Assembly: GCF_001952855.1 (NCBI RefSeq)
Contig: NZ_LPNO01000013.1
Coordinates: 182,969 to 246,968, forward strand
Reading direction: 5' to 3'
Length of the DNA: 64,000 nt
Source: Pseudomonas sp. ATCC PTA-122608
GTDB lineage: Bacteria > Pseudomonadota > Gammaproteobacteria > Pseudomonadales > Pseudomonadaceae
Positions 9,083 to 17,531 of this stretch are shown piece after piece. Below the pieces are notes generated by a model. That model did not search any database, had not been told where the DNA came from, and worked only from the letters and a program-made list of their open reading frames with translations. The translations under genes and the position numbers were made by a program. Each line of letters begins with the position of its first letter. Within the stretch, counting starts at the first letter, position 1.

Positions 9083-9550
9083 ATGGCTACTGAACACGAA
9101 AACACTTCCGCCGAAGACCAGGCCCTGGCTGACGAGTGGGCGGCTGCGCTGGAAGAAACCGGCGATGTCGGCCAGGACGATATCGACGCGCTGCTGGCGG
9201 CCGATGCGGCCACCACACCGGTGGGCAACCGCCTTCCCATGGAAGAGTTCGGCAGCGTGCCGAAGAACAACGAGCCGGTGACCCTGGACGGTCCGAACCT
9301 GGACGTGATCCTCGACATCCCGGTGTCGATCTCCATGGAAGTCGGCAGCACAGAAATCAACATCCGCAACCTGCTGCAACTCAACCAGGGTTCGGTGATC
9401 GAGCTGGACCGCCTGGCCGGCGAGCCGCTGGACGTGCTGGTCAACGGCACGCTGATCGCCCATGGCGAAGTGGTGGTGGTCAACGAGAAGTTCGGCATCC
9501 GCCTGACCGACGTGATCAGCCCGAGCGAACGCATCAAGAAGTTGCGTTGA
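9083..9550 (+). CDS. fliN: Flagellar motor switch protein FliN
   Basis: 155 aa. An acidic N-terminal extension (~1-70, including QDDIDALLAADAA, reminiscent of the FliM N-terminal motif) precedes the conserved SpoA domain (~75-150: VILDIPVSISMEVGSTEINIRNLL). It forms the base of the C-ring and binds FliH. fliO starts 1 bp after the stop. Confidence 0.97.
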   Translation: MATEHENTSAEDQALADEWAAALEETGDVGQDDIDALLAADAATTPVGNRLPMEEFGSVPKNNEPVTLDGPNLDVILDIPVSISMEVGSTEINIRNLLQLNQGSVIELDRLAGEPLDVLVNGTLIAHGEVVVVNEKFGIRLTDVISPSERIKKLR

Positions 9551-9551
9551 T

Positions 9552-9986
9552 ATGAAGCGCTCATTGGTAGGACTGTTATCGACGCTGCCCTTGAGCGTAA
9601 TGGCAGCAGAACCGGTCGCCCAGGCAGCCGCACCGGCGCTCGGCAGTGGCGTTGGCGGGCAACTGACCCAGCTGGTGCTGGGCTTGTTGTTGGTGGTGGG
9701 GCTGATCTTCGTGCTCGCCTGGGTGTTGCGCCGCGTACAGCGCATCGGCCCGGGCAATGCTCAGGTGATTGAGCTGGTGGGTTCGCGCGCCCTTGGCCCG
9801 CGGGACCGGCTGGTGCTGGTGCAAGTCGGCGAAGAGCAGATCCTGCTGGGCATCACCCCCGGCCGCATCACACCGTTGCACGTGCTCAAGCAGCCTGTGG
9901 AAGTGGCCCAGACCCAAGCGGCCACGCCGGAATTCGCCCAGCGCCTCATGGAGTTGCTGGGCAAGGATCAGAAGGATAAGAAGTAA
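9552..9986 (+). CDS. fliO: Flagellar biosynthetic protein FliO
   Basis: 144 aa with an N-terminal signal-like segment ([17 protein letters not shown]), one strong transmembrane helix (~36-60, [21 protein letters not shown]) and a cytoplasmic domain with [25 protein letters not shown], the FliO hallmark. It helps assemble the FliP ring of the export gate. The last base overlaps the fliP ATG. Confidence 0.94.
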   Translation: MKRSLVGLLSTLPLSVMAAEPVAQAAAPALGSGVGGQLTQLVLGLLLVVGLIFVLAWVLRRVQRIGPGNAQVIELVGSRALGPRDRLVLVQVGEEQILLGITPGRITPLHVLKQPVEVAQTQAATPEFAQRLMELLGKDQKDKK

Positions 9987-10729
9987 TGCGCGTTTTATTG
10001 ACGCTCATGCTGTTGCTGGCCGCGCCGCTGGCGTACGCGGCAGACCCGTTGTCGATCCCGGCGATTACTCTGGGCACCAACGCGGCGGGCGCGCAGGAGT
10101 ATTCGGTCAGCCTGCAGATCCTGCTGATCATGACCGCGCTGAGCTTCATCCCGGCGTTCGTGATGCTGATGACCAGTTTCACTCGCATCATCATTGTGTT
10201 CTCGATCCTGCGTCAGGCCCTCGGCCTGCAACAGACGCCGTCGAACCAGATCCTGACCGGCATGGCGTTGTTCCTGACGCTGTTCATCATGGCGCCGGTG
10301 TTCGACAAGGTGAACCAGCAAGCCTTGCAACCGTACCTGGCGGAGAAAATGACCGCCCAGGATGCGATCGACAAGGCCCAGGGCCCTATCAAGGACTTCA
10401 TGCTGTCGCAGACCCGTTCCAGCGACCTTGAGTTGTTCGTGCGGCTGTCCAAGCGTACCGACATCGCCAGCCCCGACATGGCGCCGCTGACCATTCTGGT
10501 GCCGGCGTTCGTGACCTCGGAGCTGAAGACTGCGTTCCAGATCGGCTTCATGATCTTCATTCCGTTCCTGATCATCGACCTCGTCGTGGCGAGTGTGCTG
10601 ATGGCCATGGGTATGATGATGCTGTCGCCGCTGATCATTTCGTTGCCGTTCAAGATCATGCTGTTTGTGTTGGTGGACGGGTGGGCGCTGATTATCGGCA
10701 CCCTGGCCGGCAGTTTCGGTGGGGTGTAG
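9986..10729 (+). CDS. fliP: Flagellar export gate protein FliP
   Basis: 247 aa with a cleavable signal peptide ([16 protein letters not shown], residues ~4-19) and four transmembrane helices. Conserved family segments [19 protein letters not shown] and [17 protein letters not shown] are present. FliP pentamers with FliQ and FliR form the export gate helical core. fliO and fliP overlap by one base; fliQ follows after 3 bp. Confidence 0.98.
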   Translation: MRVLLTLMLLLAAPLAYAADPLSIPAITLGTNAAGAQEYSVSLQILLIMTALSFIPAFVMLMTSFTRIIIVFSILRQALGLQQTPSNQILTGMALFLTLFIMAPVFDKVNQQALQPYLAEKMTAQDAIDKAQGPIKDFMLSQTRSSDLELFVRLSKRTDIASPDMAPLTILVPAFVTSELKTAFQIGFMIFIPFLIIDLVVASVLMAMGMMMLSPLIISLPFKIMLFVLVDGWALIIGTLAGSFGGV

Positions 10730-10732
10730 ACG

Positions 10733-11002
10733 ATGACGCCAGAAGTAGCGGTCGACCTGTTTCGTGAAGCCCTGTGGCTGACCACCATGATGGTCGCCGT
10801 GCTGGTGGTGCCGAGCCTGTTGGTGGGCCTGCTGGTGGCGATGTTCCAGGCCGCGACCCAGATCAACGAACAGACCCTGAGCTTCCTGCCGCGCCTGCTG
10901 GTGATGCTGATCACCTTGATCGTTGCCGGCCCGTGGCTGGTGCAAACCTTCATGGAATACATCCTGCAGCTGTACGGCAGTATTCCGCAGTTGATCGGCT
11001 GA
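10733..11002 (+). CDS. fliQ: Flagellar export gate protein FliQ
   Basis: 89 aa with two transmembrane helices (~16-38 and ~55-77) typical of FliQ, carrying the conserved FREALW, FQAATQINEQTLSF and PWLVQ elements. It is part of the FliPQR export gate. It ends 4 bp before fliR. Confidence 0.97.
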   Translation: MTPEVAVDLFREALWLTTMMVAVLVVPSLLVGLLVAMFQAATQINEQTLSFLPRLLVMLITLIVAGPWLVQTFMEYILQLYGSIPQLIG

Positions 11003-11006
11003 CCCC

Positions 11007-11792
11007 GTGAATTCGATGCTGGCGTTGACCGACACCCAGATCAGCACCTGGGTGGCCTCGTTCATCCTGCCGTTGTTCCGGGTCACGGCGGTGCTGATGA
11101 CCATGCCGGTGTTCGGTACCACCCTGGTGCCGCGGCGCATTCGCCTGTATTTCGCGGTGGCAATTACTGTGGTGATTGTGCCGGCGTTGCCGCCGATGCC
11201 GCCGGTGAATGCCCTGGACCTCAGCGCGCTGATGCTGATCGCCGAGCAAATCATCATCGGCGCCTTGATGGGCTTCTCGTTGACGCTGTTCTTCCAGGCC
11301 TTCGTGATTGCCGGGCAAATCATCTCGATCCAGATGGGCATGGGCTTCGCGTCCATGGTCGACCCCACCAACGGCGTGTCGGTGGCGGTGATCGGGCAGT
11401 TCCTGACGATGCTGGTGACCTTGCTGTTCCTGGCCATGAACGGCCACTTGGTGGTGTTCGAGGTCATGACCGAAAGCTTTACCACCTTGCCGGTGGGCAG
11501 CGGGCTGGTGGTCAATCACTTCTGGGAGCTGGTGGGGCGCCTGAGCTGGGTGCTCGGCGCCTCGTTGCTGCTGGTATTGCCGGCGATCACCGCGCTGCTG
11601 GTGGTCAACATCGCTTTTGGCGTGATGACCCGGGCGGCGCCGCAGTTGAACATCTTCTCTATCGGTTTCCCGTTGACTCTAGTGCTGGGCATGGGGATTT
11701 TCTGGGTCGGCATGGCTGACATTCTCAATCAGTATCAACCGCTGGCGACTGACGCCTTGCAGTTCTTACGTGACTTGGCGCGGGCGCGGTAA
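11007..11792 (+). CDS. fliR: Flagellar export gate protein FliR
   Basis: 261 aa with about six transmembrane helices. The start is GTG at 11007 (MNSMLALTDTQ); an ATG three codons later (11016) is an equally good alternative. The conserved VRIIIGALMGFSL-like segment (EQIIIGALMGFSLTLFFQAF) and MGMGFASMVDP are visible. A single copy completes the FliPQR gate. flhB follows after 3 bp. Confidence 0.97.
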   Translation: MNSMLALTDTQISTWVASFILPLFRVTAVLMTMPVFGTTLVPRRIRLYFAVAITVVIVPALPPMPPVNALDLSALMLIAEQIIIGALMGFSLTLFFQAFVIAGQIISIQMGMGFASMVDPTNGVSVAVIGQFLTMLVTLLFLAMNGHLVVFEVMTESFTTLPVGSGLVVNHFWELVGRLSWVLGASLLLVLPAITALLVVNIAFGVMTRAAPQLNIFSIGFPLTLVLGMGIFWVGMADILNQYQPLATDALQFLRDLARAR

Positions 11793-11795
11793 GCC

Positions 11796-12932
11796 ATGGC
11801 CGAGAGCGAGAGTGGCCAGGACAAAACAGAAGACCCCACGGAGAAACGTAAAAAGGACTCCCGGGAAAAGGGCGAGATTGCCCGTTCCAAAGAGCTCAAC
11901 ACCCTGGCGATCATGCTCGCCGGCTCCGGTGGCCTGCTGATCTACGGCGGTGGTTTGGCCCTGGACCTGATGGAGTTGATGCGCCTGAACTTCTCCCTGC
12001 CCCGTGACGTGCTGCTCAGCCCGGGCGCCATGGGCCTGTACCTGCTGCACTCCGGCAAGATCGCGATCCTGGCGGTGCAACCGATCCTGATCACCTTGCT
12101 GCTGGCCGCACTGATCGGGCCGATTTCCCTCGGTGGCTGGTTGTTTGCCGCCGGCAGCATGGCGCCCAAATTCAGCCGGATGAACCCGGGGCCCGGGCTC
12201 AAGCGGATGTTTTCCACCAAGGCCCTGGTGGAACTGCTCAAGGCGTTGGCCAAGTTCATCCTGATCCTGTTTGTGGCGTTGACGGTGTTGTCGTCCGACA
12301 TCGACGACCTGCTGCGCATCGCCCACGAGCCGATCGAACTGGCGATCATCCATAGCGTGCAAGTGGTGGGCTGGAGTTCGCTGTGGATGGCCTGCGGGTT
12401 GATCATCATTGCTGCGGTGGACGCGCCGATCCAGCTGTGGGAAAGCCACAAGAAACTGCTGATGACCAAGCAGGAAGTGCGCGACGAGCACAAGGACCAG
12501 GAAGGTCGGCCCGAGGTCAAGCAGCGGATTCGCCAGCTGCAGCGCGAGATGTCCCAGCGCAAGATGATGGCTGCCGTTCCCGACGCCGACGTGGTTATCA
12601 CCAACCCGACTCACTATGCCGTGGCGCTTAAGTACGACCCGGAGAAGGGTGGGGCGCCGATGTTGCTGGCCAAGGGCAGTGATTTCACGGCATTGAAAAT
12701 CCGTGAGATTGCCGTGGCCAACGACATCCTGCTGCTGGAATCGCCGGAGTTGGCGCGGTCGATTTTCTACTCCACCGACCTGGACCAGGAGATTCCGGCC
12801 GGGTTATACCTGGCGGTGGCTCAGGTGTTGGCGTACGTGTACCAGATCCGCCAGTACCGCGCGGGCAAGGGCAAGCGGCCGGATCCGCTCAAAGACCTGC
12901 CGATTCCCCCGGATTTGCGTCGGGATTCCTGA
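11796..12932 (+). CDS. flhB: Flagellar export switch protein FlhB
   Basis: 378 aa. A charged N-terminus (ESGQDKTEDPTEKR) leads into four transmembrane helices (~30-210) and a cytoplasmic autocleavage domain. The NPTH cleavage motif is at residues 270-273. FlhB governs the FliK-dependent switch from hook to filament export. It ends the fliL operon; the usual partner flhA is ~1 kb away, separated by REPs, a minus-strand DUF6124 gene and its leader. Confidence 0.98.
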   Translation: MAESESGQDKTEDPTEKRKKDSREKGEIARSKELNTLAIMLAGSGGLLIYGGGLALDLMELMRLNFSLPRDVLLSPGAMGLYLLHSGKIAILAVQPILITLLLAALIGPISLGGWLFAAGSMAPKFSRMNPGPGLKRMFSTKALVELLKALAKFILILFVALTVLSSDIDDLLRIAHEPIELAIIHSVQVVGWSSLWMACGLIIIAAVDAPIQLWESHKKLLMTKQEVRDEHKDQEGRPEVKQRIRQLQREMSQRKMMAAVPDADVVITNPTHYAVALKYDPEKGGAPMLLAKGSDFTALKIREIAVANDILLLESPELARSIFYSTDLDQEIPAGLYLAVAQVLAYVYQIRQYRAGKGKRPDPLKDLPIPPDLRRDS

Positions 12933-12956
12933 GTTTTGTAGCGCCTGTGCCGGCCT

Positions 12957-13042
12957 CTTCGCGAGCAAGCCCGCTCCCACATTCGACCGCGTTCCTACCG
13001 GGTGTACACGGTCAAATGTGGGAGCGGGCTTGCTCGCGAAGG
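12957..13042. repeat. REP pair in outward order
   Basis: CGCGAGCAAGCCCGCTCCCA comes first and TGGGAGCGGGCTTGCTCGCG second, so the two halves are ordered oppositely to most other pairs in the window. It lies directly after flhB and could serve as a transcript-end hairpin for both flhB and the converging DUF6124 gene. Confidence 0.85.
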
Positions 13043-13101
13043 CGTCCGCCCAAACAACAAAAATCCCCCTGAGCGTTCCCGCAATTGCATCTGGCAAACG
13101 T

Positions 13102-13374
13102 TTAAATCGCAGGCGAGGGCGCTATGTCATCCAGCACCCGATCGGCCAACAGTCGCGCTACCTCAATCAACTGCGCAATCCCCAGCGCGCCTTCCCGTCG
13201 CGATCCTTCCAGCTCAAAGGCAAAGTCGCAGGTCAGGGCATGGGCCGAAGCCAGTGTTTCGGTGAGGTTGACCAGCAAGTCTTCGGCGCTGATGCCGTCG
13301 ATGACGGTGAATAGTACGACGGGGGAGTTGTTGGTTTCGGAACCGAGTGGAGGATTTGGTGTGGGTTTAATCAT
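13102..13374 (-). CDS. DUF6124-family small protein (short form)
   Basis: 90 aa of unknown function, on the strand opposite to the flagellar genes. It begins IKPTPNPP and has the core LFTVIDGISAEDLLVNLTET and a helical C-terminus ending ADRVLDDIAP, the pattern I associate with the Pseudomonas DUF6124/DUF3077 group. Compared with the paralogue at 42644-42997 it lacks the middle AQRAIDHYL segment. AGGAG eight bases before the ATG is a good ribosome-binding site but lies in a hairpin. It interrupts flhB-flhA. A shared structured leader precedes it (13375-13620). Confidence 0.8.
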   Translation of the reverse strand: MIKPTPNPPLGSETNNSPVVLFTVIDGISAEDLLVNLTETLASAHALTCDFAFELEGSRREGALGIAQLIEVARLLADRVLDDIAPSPAI

Positions 13375-13620
13375 TGTGAAGCTCCTGAATTAAATGGAGC
13401 TGCCACTTATCGCCGCGACGCGATTGGGTGGTAGCTGTACGCAGGTTCGCGGACCGGGATCAGGAAACCGGCATACCCGAAGGTATCCCGCGCACAGCCA
13501 CCATGGCGCCGCACAGTAGACGATAAAAAGGCGTCAACTGAAAGCGGACAATGGCGCTTTGCGCCTGAATTCACTCGGGCCGCGACGCCCGCCCGCTGCG
13601 TTTGCAGCGGTGCCCGAAGA
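13375..13620 (-). promoter_or_regulatory. Structured 5' leader of the DUF6124 gene, conserved with 42998-43200
   Basis: On the minus strand this leader has (i) a G+C hairpin around 13552-13566 (GGCGC-TTT-GCGCC); (ii) a long-range stem, 13494-13502 with 13430-13438, which in the minus-strand RNA pairs at all 9 positions with one G-U; and (iii) AGCTCC/GGAGCT (13380-13385 and 13396-13401), which places the ribosome-binding site in a stem. The leader of the second DUF6124 gene has the same order, spacing and shared blocks (AGCTGTACGCAGGTT, CGCACAGC). Interpretation as a regulatory RNA is inference. Confidence 0.6.
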
Positions 13621-13693
13621 CTAGAGATCGACTTTCCCACCAGCAACCCTAAATACCTGTCGGACGTTTCGCCATCTCCCGCGAACGGGCTTG

Positions 13694-13823
13694 TGTGGCG
13701 AGGGAGCTTGCTCCCGCTGGGGTGCGAAGCGCCCCCAAATAAAGTTATCGCGGTTATTCAGGCAAAACGCGTAAGCCGTTCTGGGGCTGCTGTGCAGCCC
13801 AACGGGAGCAAGCTCCCTCGCCT
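13694..13823. repeat. REP pair (GCGAGGGAGCTTGCTCCCGC type)
   Basis: GTGGCGAGGGAGCTTGCTCC on the left and GGGAGCAAGCTCCCTCGCCT on the right, inverted, with ~90 bp between. Same type as 43797-43929 and the incomplete one at 63931. Confidence 0.85.
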
Positions 13824-13889
13824 CAGGTGATGTGTGTACGGCGGTAGCTCTTTGCTGCCCGCGAGGCCGATCTGCTCCCTCAAGCAAAA

Positions 13890-13908
13890 GTTGGAAGGCT
13901 TCTTGCAA
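13890..13908 (+). promoter_or_regulatory. Sigma54-type promoter before flhA
   Basis: TTGGAAGGCTTCTTGCA at 13891-13907 has GG (13893-13894) and GC (13905-13906) exactly 10 bp apart with TTGC intact; the -24 box is imperfect (TGGAAG). It would give a ~50-base leader for flhA. flhA is RpoN/FleQ dependent in P. aeruginosa. Confidence 0.65.
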
Positions 13909-13968
13909 TACCGCCTCCAGGACGCCTCCCGGCGTCAAAAGTTTGCTTCAAGGAAACGAGGAATACCG

Positions 13969-16098
13969 GTGGATCGTTCTCAAATGCTCAACACGGCACG
14001 TGGCACCCTGACTGACCTCTCGCGAGGCAATCTGGGTGTGCCGTTGTTGTTGCTGGTGATGCTGGCAATGATGATGTTGCCAATGCCGCCGTTCCTGCTG
14101 GACGTGTTCTTCACTTTCAACATCGCGCTGTCTGTGGTCGTGCTGCTGGTGTGTGTGTACGCCCTGCGACCGCTGGATTTCGCGGTATTCCCGACGATTC
14201 TGCTGATCGCCACGCTGCTGCGGCTGGCGCTTAACGTGGCCTCTACCCGGGTGGTGATGCTCCACGGCCAGGACGGCCACGCCGCCGCAGGCAAGGTGAT
14301 CCAGGCCTTCGGTGAGGTGGTGATCGGCGGTAACTACGTGGTCGGTATCGTGGTTTTTGCGATCTTGATGATCATCAACTTCGTGGTAGTGACCAAGGGC
14401 GCCGGGCGGATTTCCGAGGTGAGCGCGCGTTTCACCCTCGACGCGATGCCCGGCAAACAGATGGCCATCGACGCCGACCTCAACGCCGGCCTGATCGACC
14501 AGAACCAGGCCAAATCCCGCCGTCTTGAAGTCGCCCAGGAAGCCGAGTTCTACGGTTCCATGGACGGTGCCAGCAAATTCGTGCGCGGTGACGCCATCGC
14601 CGGCCTGCTGATTCTGTTTATCAACCTGATCGGCGGCATGGCAGTCGGCATCTTCCAGCACGGCATGACCTTCGGCGACGCCGGCAAGGTTTACGCCCTG
14701 CTGACCATCGGTGACGGTTTAGTGGCGCAATTGCCATCACTGTTGTTATCTACAGCAGCGGCGATCATGGTGACCCGTGCTTCGGGCTCCGAAGACATGG
14801 GCAAGCAGATCAGCCGGCAGATGTTTGCTTCGCCCAAGGCATTGGCCGTGGCGGCGGGCATCATGGCGATCATGGGCATCGTCCCGGGTATGCCGCATTT
14901 CTCCTTCTTGAGCATGGCGGCGCTGGCGGCAGGCGGTGCGTATCTGTTCTGGAAAAAGCAAAACAACATCAAAGTGATTGCCCAGCAGGAAGTCGCACGC
15001 CAGCAGGAACTGCTGCCGTCCCCGGCCCGGGCCCAGGAAACCAAGGAGTTGGGCTGGGACGACGTGACCCCGATCGACATGATCGGCCTGGAAGTCGGCT
15101 ACCGCCTGATTCCCCTGGTGGATCGCAACCAGGGCGGCCAATTGCTGGCGCGGATCAAGGGCGTGCGCAAGAAGCTGTCCCAGGACCTGGGCTTCCTGAT
15201 GCCCACCGTGCACATCCGCGACAACCTCGACCTGGCCCCCAGCGCCTACCGCCTGACCCTGATGGGGGTGATCCTGGCCGAAGCCGAGATCTACCCGGAC
15301 CGCGAGTTGGCGATCAACCCGGGCCAGGTGTTCGGTACGCTCAACGGCATTACCGCCAAAGATCCGGCTTTTGGCCTGGAAGCGGTCTGGATCGAAATCA
15401 GCCAGCGCAGCCAGGCGCAGTCGCTCGGCTACACCGTGGTCGACGCCAGCACTGTGGTCGCGACTCACCTCAACCAGATTCTGTACAAGCACTCCCACGA
15501 GCTGATTGGCCACGAAGAAGTCCAGCAGCTCTTGCAATTGCTGGCCAAAGCCTCGCCAAAGCTCGCCGAAGAACTGGTGCCGGGCGTGCTGTCTACCTCG
15601 CAACTGCTCAAGGTGCTGCAGGCGCTGTTGGCCGAACAGGTGCCGGTGCGGGACATTCGCAGCATTGCCGAAGCTATCGCCAACAATGCCGCCAAGAGTC
15701 AAGATACTGCCGCCCTGGTGGCCGCAGTGCGCGTCGGATTGTCGCGTGCAATCGTCCAAAGCATTGTAGGGCTTGACTCCGAGCTGCCTGTGATCACCTT
15801 GGAACCAAGGTTGGAACAAATATTGCTCAATAGTATTCAGAAGGCTGGGCAGGGCGCTGATGAAGGCGTGTTGCTGGAGCCAAGCATGGCTGAGAAGCTG
15901 CAGCGTTCGTTGATTGAGGCCGCGCAGCGCCAGGAAATGGAAGGCCATCCGGTGATCCTGCTGGTGGCTGGCCCCGTCCGGGCGATGTTGTCGCGGTTTG
16001 GACGCCTGGCTATACCGAATTTGCACGTATTGGCTTACCAGGAAATTCCTGACAATAAGCAAGTGACTATCGTCGCGACAGTAGGGCCCAACGGCTGA
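13969..16098 (+). CDS. flhA: Flagellar export gate protein FlhA
   Basis: 709 aa from GTG at 13969, preceded by GAGGA at 6 bp spacing; 45 upstream in-frame codons are open but the P. aeruginosa protein also starts at this (M/V)DRSQ. Eight transmembrane helices occupy ~25-330 with the FHIPEP signature region (RFTLDAMPGKQMAIDADLNAGLID), then the cytoplasmic domain (~360-709) that forms the nonameric ring docking FliH-FliI-FliJ and chaperone-substrate complexes. It heads flhA-flhF-fleN-fliA. Confidence 0.97.
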   Translation: MDRSQMLNTARGTLTDLSRGNLGVPLLLLVMLAMMMLPMPPFLLDVFFTFNIALSVVVLLVCVYALRPLDFAVFPTILLIATLLRLALNVASTRVVMLHGQDGHAAAGKVIQAFGEVVIGGNYVVGIVVFAILMIINFVVVTKGAGRISEVSARFTLDAMPGKQMAIDADLNAGLIDQNQAKSRRLEVAQEAEFYGSMDGASKFVRGDAIAGLLILFINLIGGMAVGIFQHGMTFGDAGKVYALLTIGDGLVAQLPSLLLSTAAAIMVTRASGSEDMGKQISRQMFASPKALAVAAGIMAIMGIVPGMPHFSFLSMAALAAGGAYLFWKKQNNIKVIAQQEVARQQELLPSPARAQETKELGWDDVTPIDMIGLEVGYRLIPLVDRNQGGQLLARIKGVRKKLSQDLGFLMPTVHIRDNLDLAPSAYRLTLMGVILAEAEIYPDRELAINPGQVFGTLNGITAKDPAFGLEAVWIEISQRSQAQSLGYTVVDASTVVATHLNQILYKHSHELIGHEEVQQLLQLLAKASPKLAEELVPGVLSTSQLLKVLQALLAEQVPVRDIRSIAEAIANNAAKSQDTAALVAAVRVGLSRAIVQSIVGLDSELPVITLEPRLEQILLNSIQKAGQGADEGVLLEPSMAEKLQRSLIEAAQRQEMEGHPVILLVAGPVRAMLSRFGRLAIPNLHVLAYQEIPDNKQVTIVATVGPNG

Positions 16099-16109
16099 GG
16101 TAGTGGGAT

Positions 16110-17426
16110 ATGCAAGTGAAGCGTTTTTTCGCCGCCGATATGCGTCAGGCCATGAAACTGGTGCGTGATGAGTTGGGCGCCGACGCTGCGATTATCGGTA
16201 ACCGCCGTATTGCCGGCGGTGTCGAGCTGACGGCTGCCCTCGATTACAAGCCCTCGGCCCTGGCGCCGCGTGTGCCGAACATGGAACTGGAAGACGAGCT
16301 GCGCAAGACCGCTTCGCGCATTGTCTCGGCCCAGGCTGAACTGAGCATGCGTGGCGACAGCGACGCCTCCACCAATCGCCAGCTGTTTGCCGGGTTGCCG
16401 CTGACGGCGTCCGAGCCGCTGGTAGAACCGACTTTTGTTGAGCCGCCGCGTCCTGCTGCGCCCGCCCCGGCGGCAGCGGTAGACCAGCGAGTGTTCGACT
16501 CGATGCGTTTCGAACTCAACGGCCTGCGTGAACTGCTGGAAGTGCAGCTGGGCTCGCTGGCCTGGAACCAGTTGCAGGGCAGCCAGCCGCAACAGGCCAA
16601 CCTGTGGCGTCGCCTGCAACGCATCGGCCTGTCCGGCCCGCTGTCCCGCGACCTGCTGCAACTGACCACCCAAATTGAAGAACCTCGCCAGGCCTGGCGC
16701 ATGCTCCTGGCCCACCTGGCGCGGATGATCGTCACCCCGGAAATCGAACCCCTGGAAGAAGGCGGCGTGATTGCCATGGTCGGCCCTGCCGGCATGGGCA
16801 AGACCACCACCCTGGCCAAGCTGGCCGCACGTTACGTGCTCAAGTACGGCGCACAGAACATTGCGCTGGTGAGCATGGACAGCTACCGCATTGGCGCCCA
16901 GGAACAGCTCAAGACCCTGGGCCGCATTCTCAATGTGCCGGTGACCCACGTCGACCCGGGCCAGTCCCTGGCCAACGCCCTCGACCCACTGCTGCGCAAG
17001 CGCGTGGTGCTGATCGACACCGCCGGCCTGCAAGCCAGCGACCCGGCCCTGCGCATGCAGCTGGAAAGCCTGGCCGGGCGCGGGATCAAATCCAGAAACT
17101 ATTTGGTACTTGCTACCACCAGCCAGAAGCAGGTATTGACCGCCGCCTATCACAGCTACAAGCGCTGTGGGCTGGCGGGCTGCATCCTGACTAAACTGGA
17201 TGAAACGGCAAGCCTGGGCGAAGTATTGAGCCTGGCCATCAGTCATGAATTACCGGTTGCTTACCTGACCGACGGGCCGCGGATCCCGGATGATTTGCAT
17301 CTGCCGCGCCGTCATCAGTTGGTCAGCCGGGCTGTCAGCGTGCAAATGCAGGAAGAACCCAGTGAGGAAGCGATGGCTGACATGTTTGCTGACCTCTACC
17401 ACAGTCCGAACAAACGTGTCGGCTGA
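16110..17426 (+). CDS. flhF: Flagellar polarity GTPase FlhF
   Basis: 438 aa SRP-type GTPase: basic N-terminal B domain, a variable Pro/Ala-rich linker (~90-130), N domain (~130-215) and G domain with G1 GPAGMGKTTT (~225-234), G3 DTAGLQ and G4 TKLDE. FlhF places the flagellum at the pole. It follows flhA after 11 bp and precedes fleN, which limits flagellar number. Confidence 0.97.
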   Translation: MQVKRFFAADMRQAMKLVRDELGADAAIIGNRRIAGGVELTAALDYKPSALAPRVPNMELEDELRKTASRIVSAQAELSMRGDSDASTNRQLFAGLPLTASEPLVEPTFVEPPRPAAPAPAAAVDQRVFDSMRFELNGLRELLEVQLGSLAWNQLQGSQPQQANLWRRLQRIGLSGPLSRDLLQLTTQIEEPRQAWRMLLAHLARMIVTPEIEPLEEGGVIAMVGPAGMGKTTTLAKLAARYVLKYGAQNIALVSMDSYRIGAQEQLKTLGRILNVPVTHVDPGQSLANALDPLLRKRVVLIDTAGLQASDPALRMQLESLAGRGIKSRNYLVLATTSQKQVLTAAYHSYKRCGLAGCILTKLDETASLGEVLSLAISHELPVAYLTDGPRIPDDLHLPRRHQLVSRAVSVQMQEEPSEEAMADMFADLYHSPNKRVG

Positions 17427-17432
17427 GGCAAT

Positions 17433-17522
17433 ATGAACACAGTGCAAAGTATCTACATCGATGGTCTGCCAGCAGTTCGCGCGGCCAAGTCATGTAGCCT
17501 GCGTCTAAGCAAGACAAGGTAA
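17433..17522 (+). CDS. Possible 29-codon ORF between flhF and fleN
   Basis: An ATG at 17433, six bases after GAGG, opens 29 codons (MNTVQSIYIDGLPAVR...) ending TAA at 17522, filling the 105-bp flhF-fleN gap. No family is recognised. It may be a leader peptide that carries ribosomes to fleN, whose own ribosome-binding site is weak, or simply chance. Confidence 0.2.
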   Translation: MNTVQSIYIDGLPAVRAAKSCSLRLSKTR

Positions 17523-17531
17523 AGAAATAAA

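Noticed and set aside
9995..11515. A 506-codon open frame antisense to fliP-fliQ-fliR
   Set aside because: Composition (His/Gln/Arg-rich) is that of a reverse shadow of membrane-protein codons.
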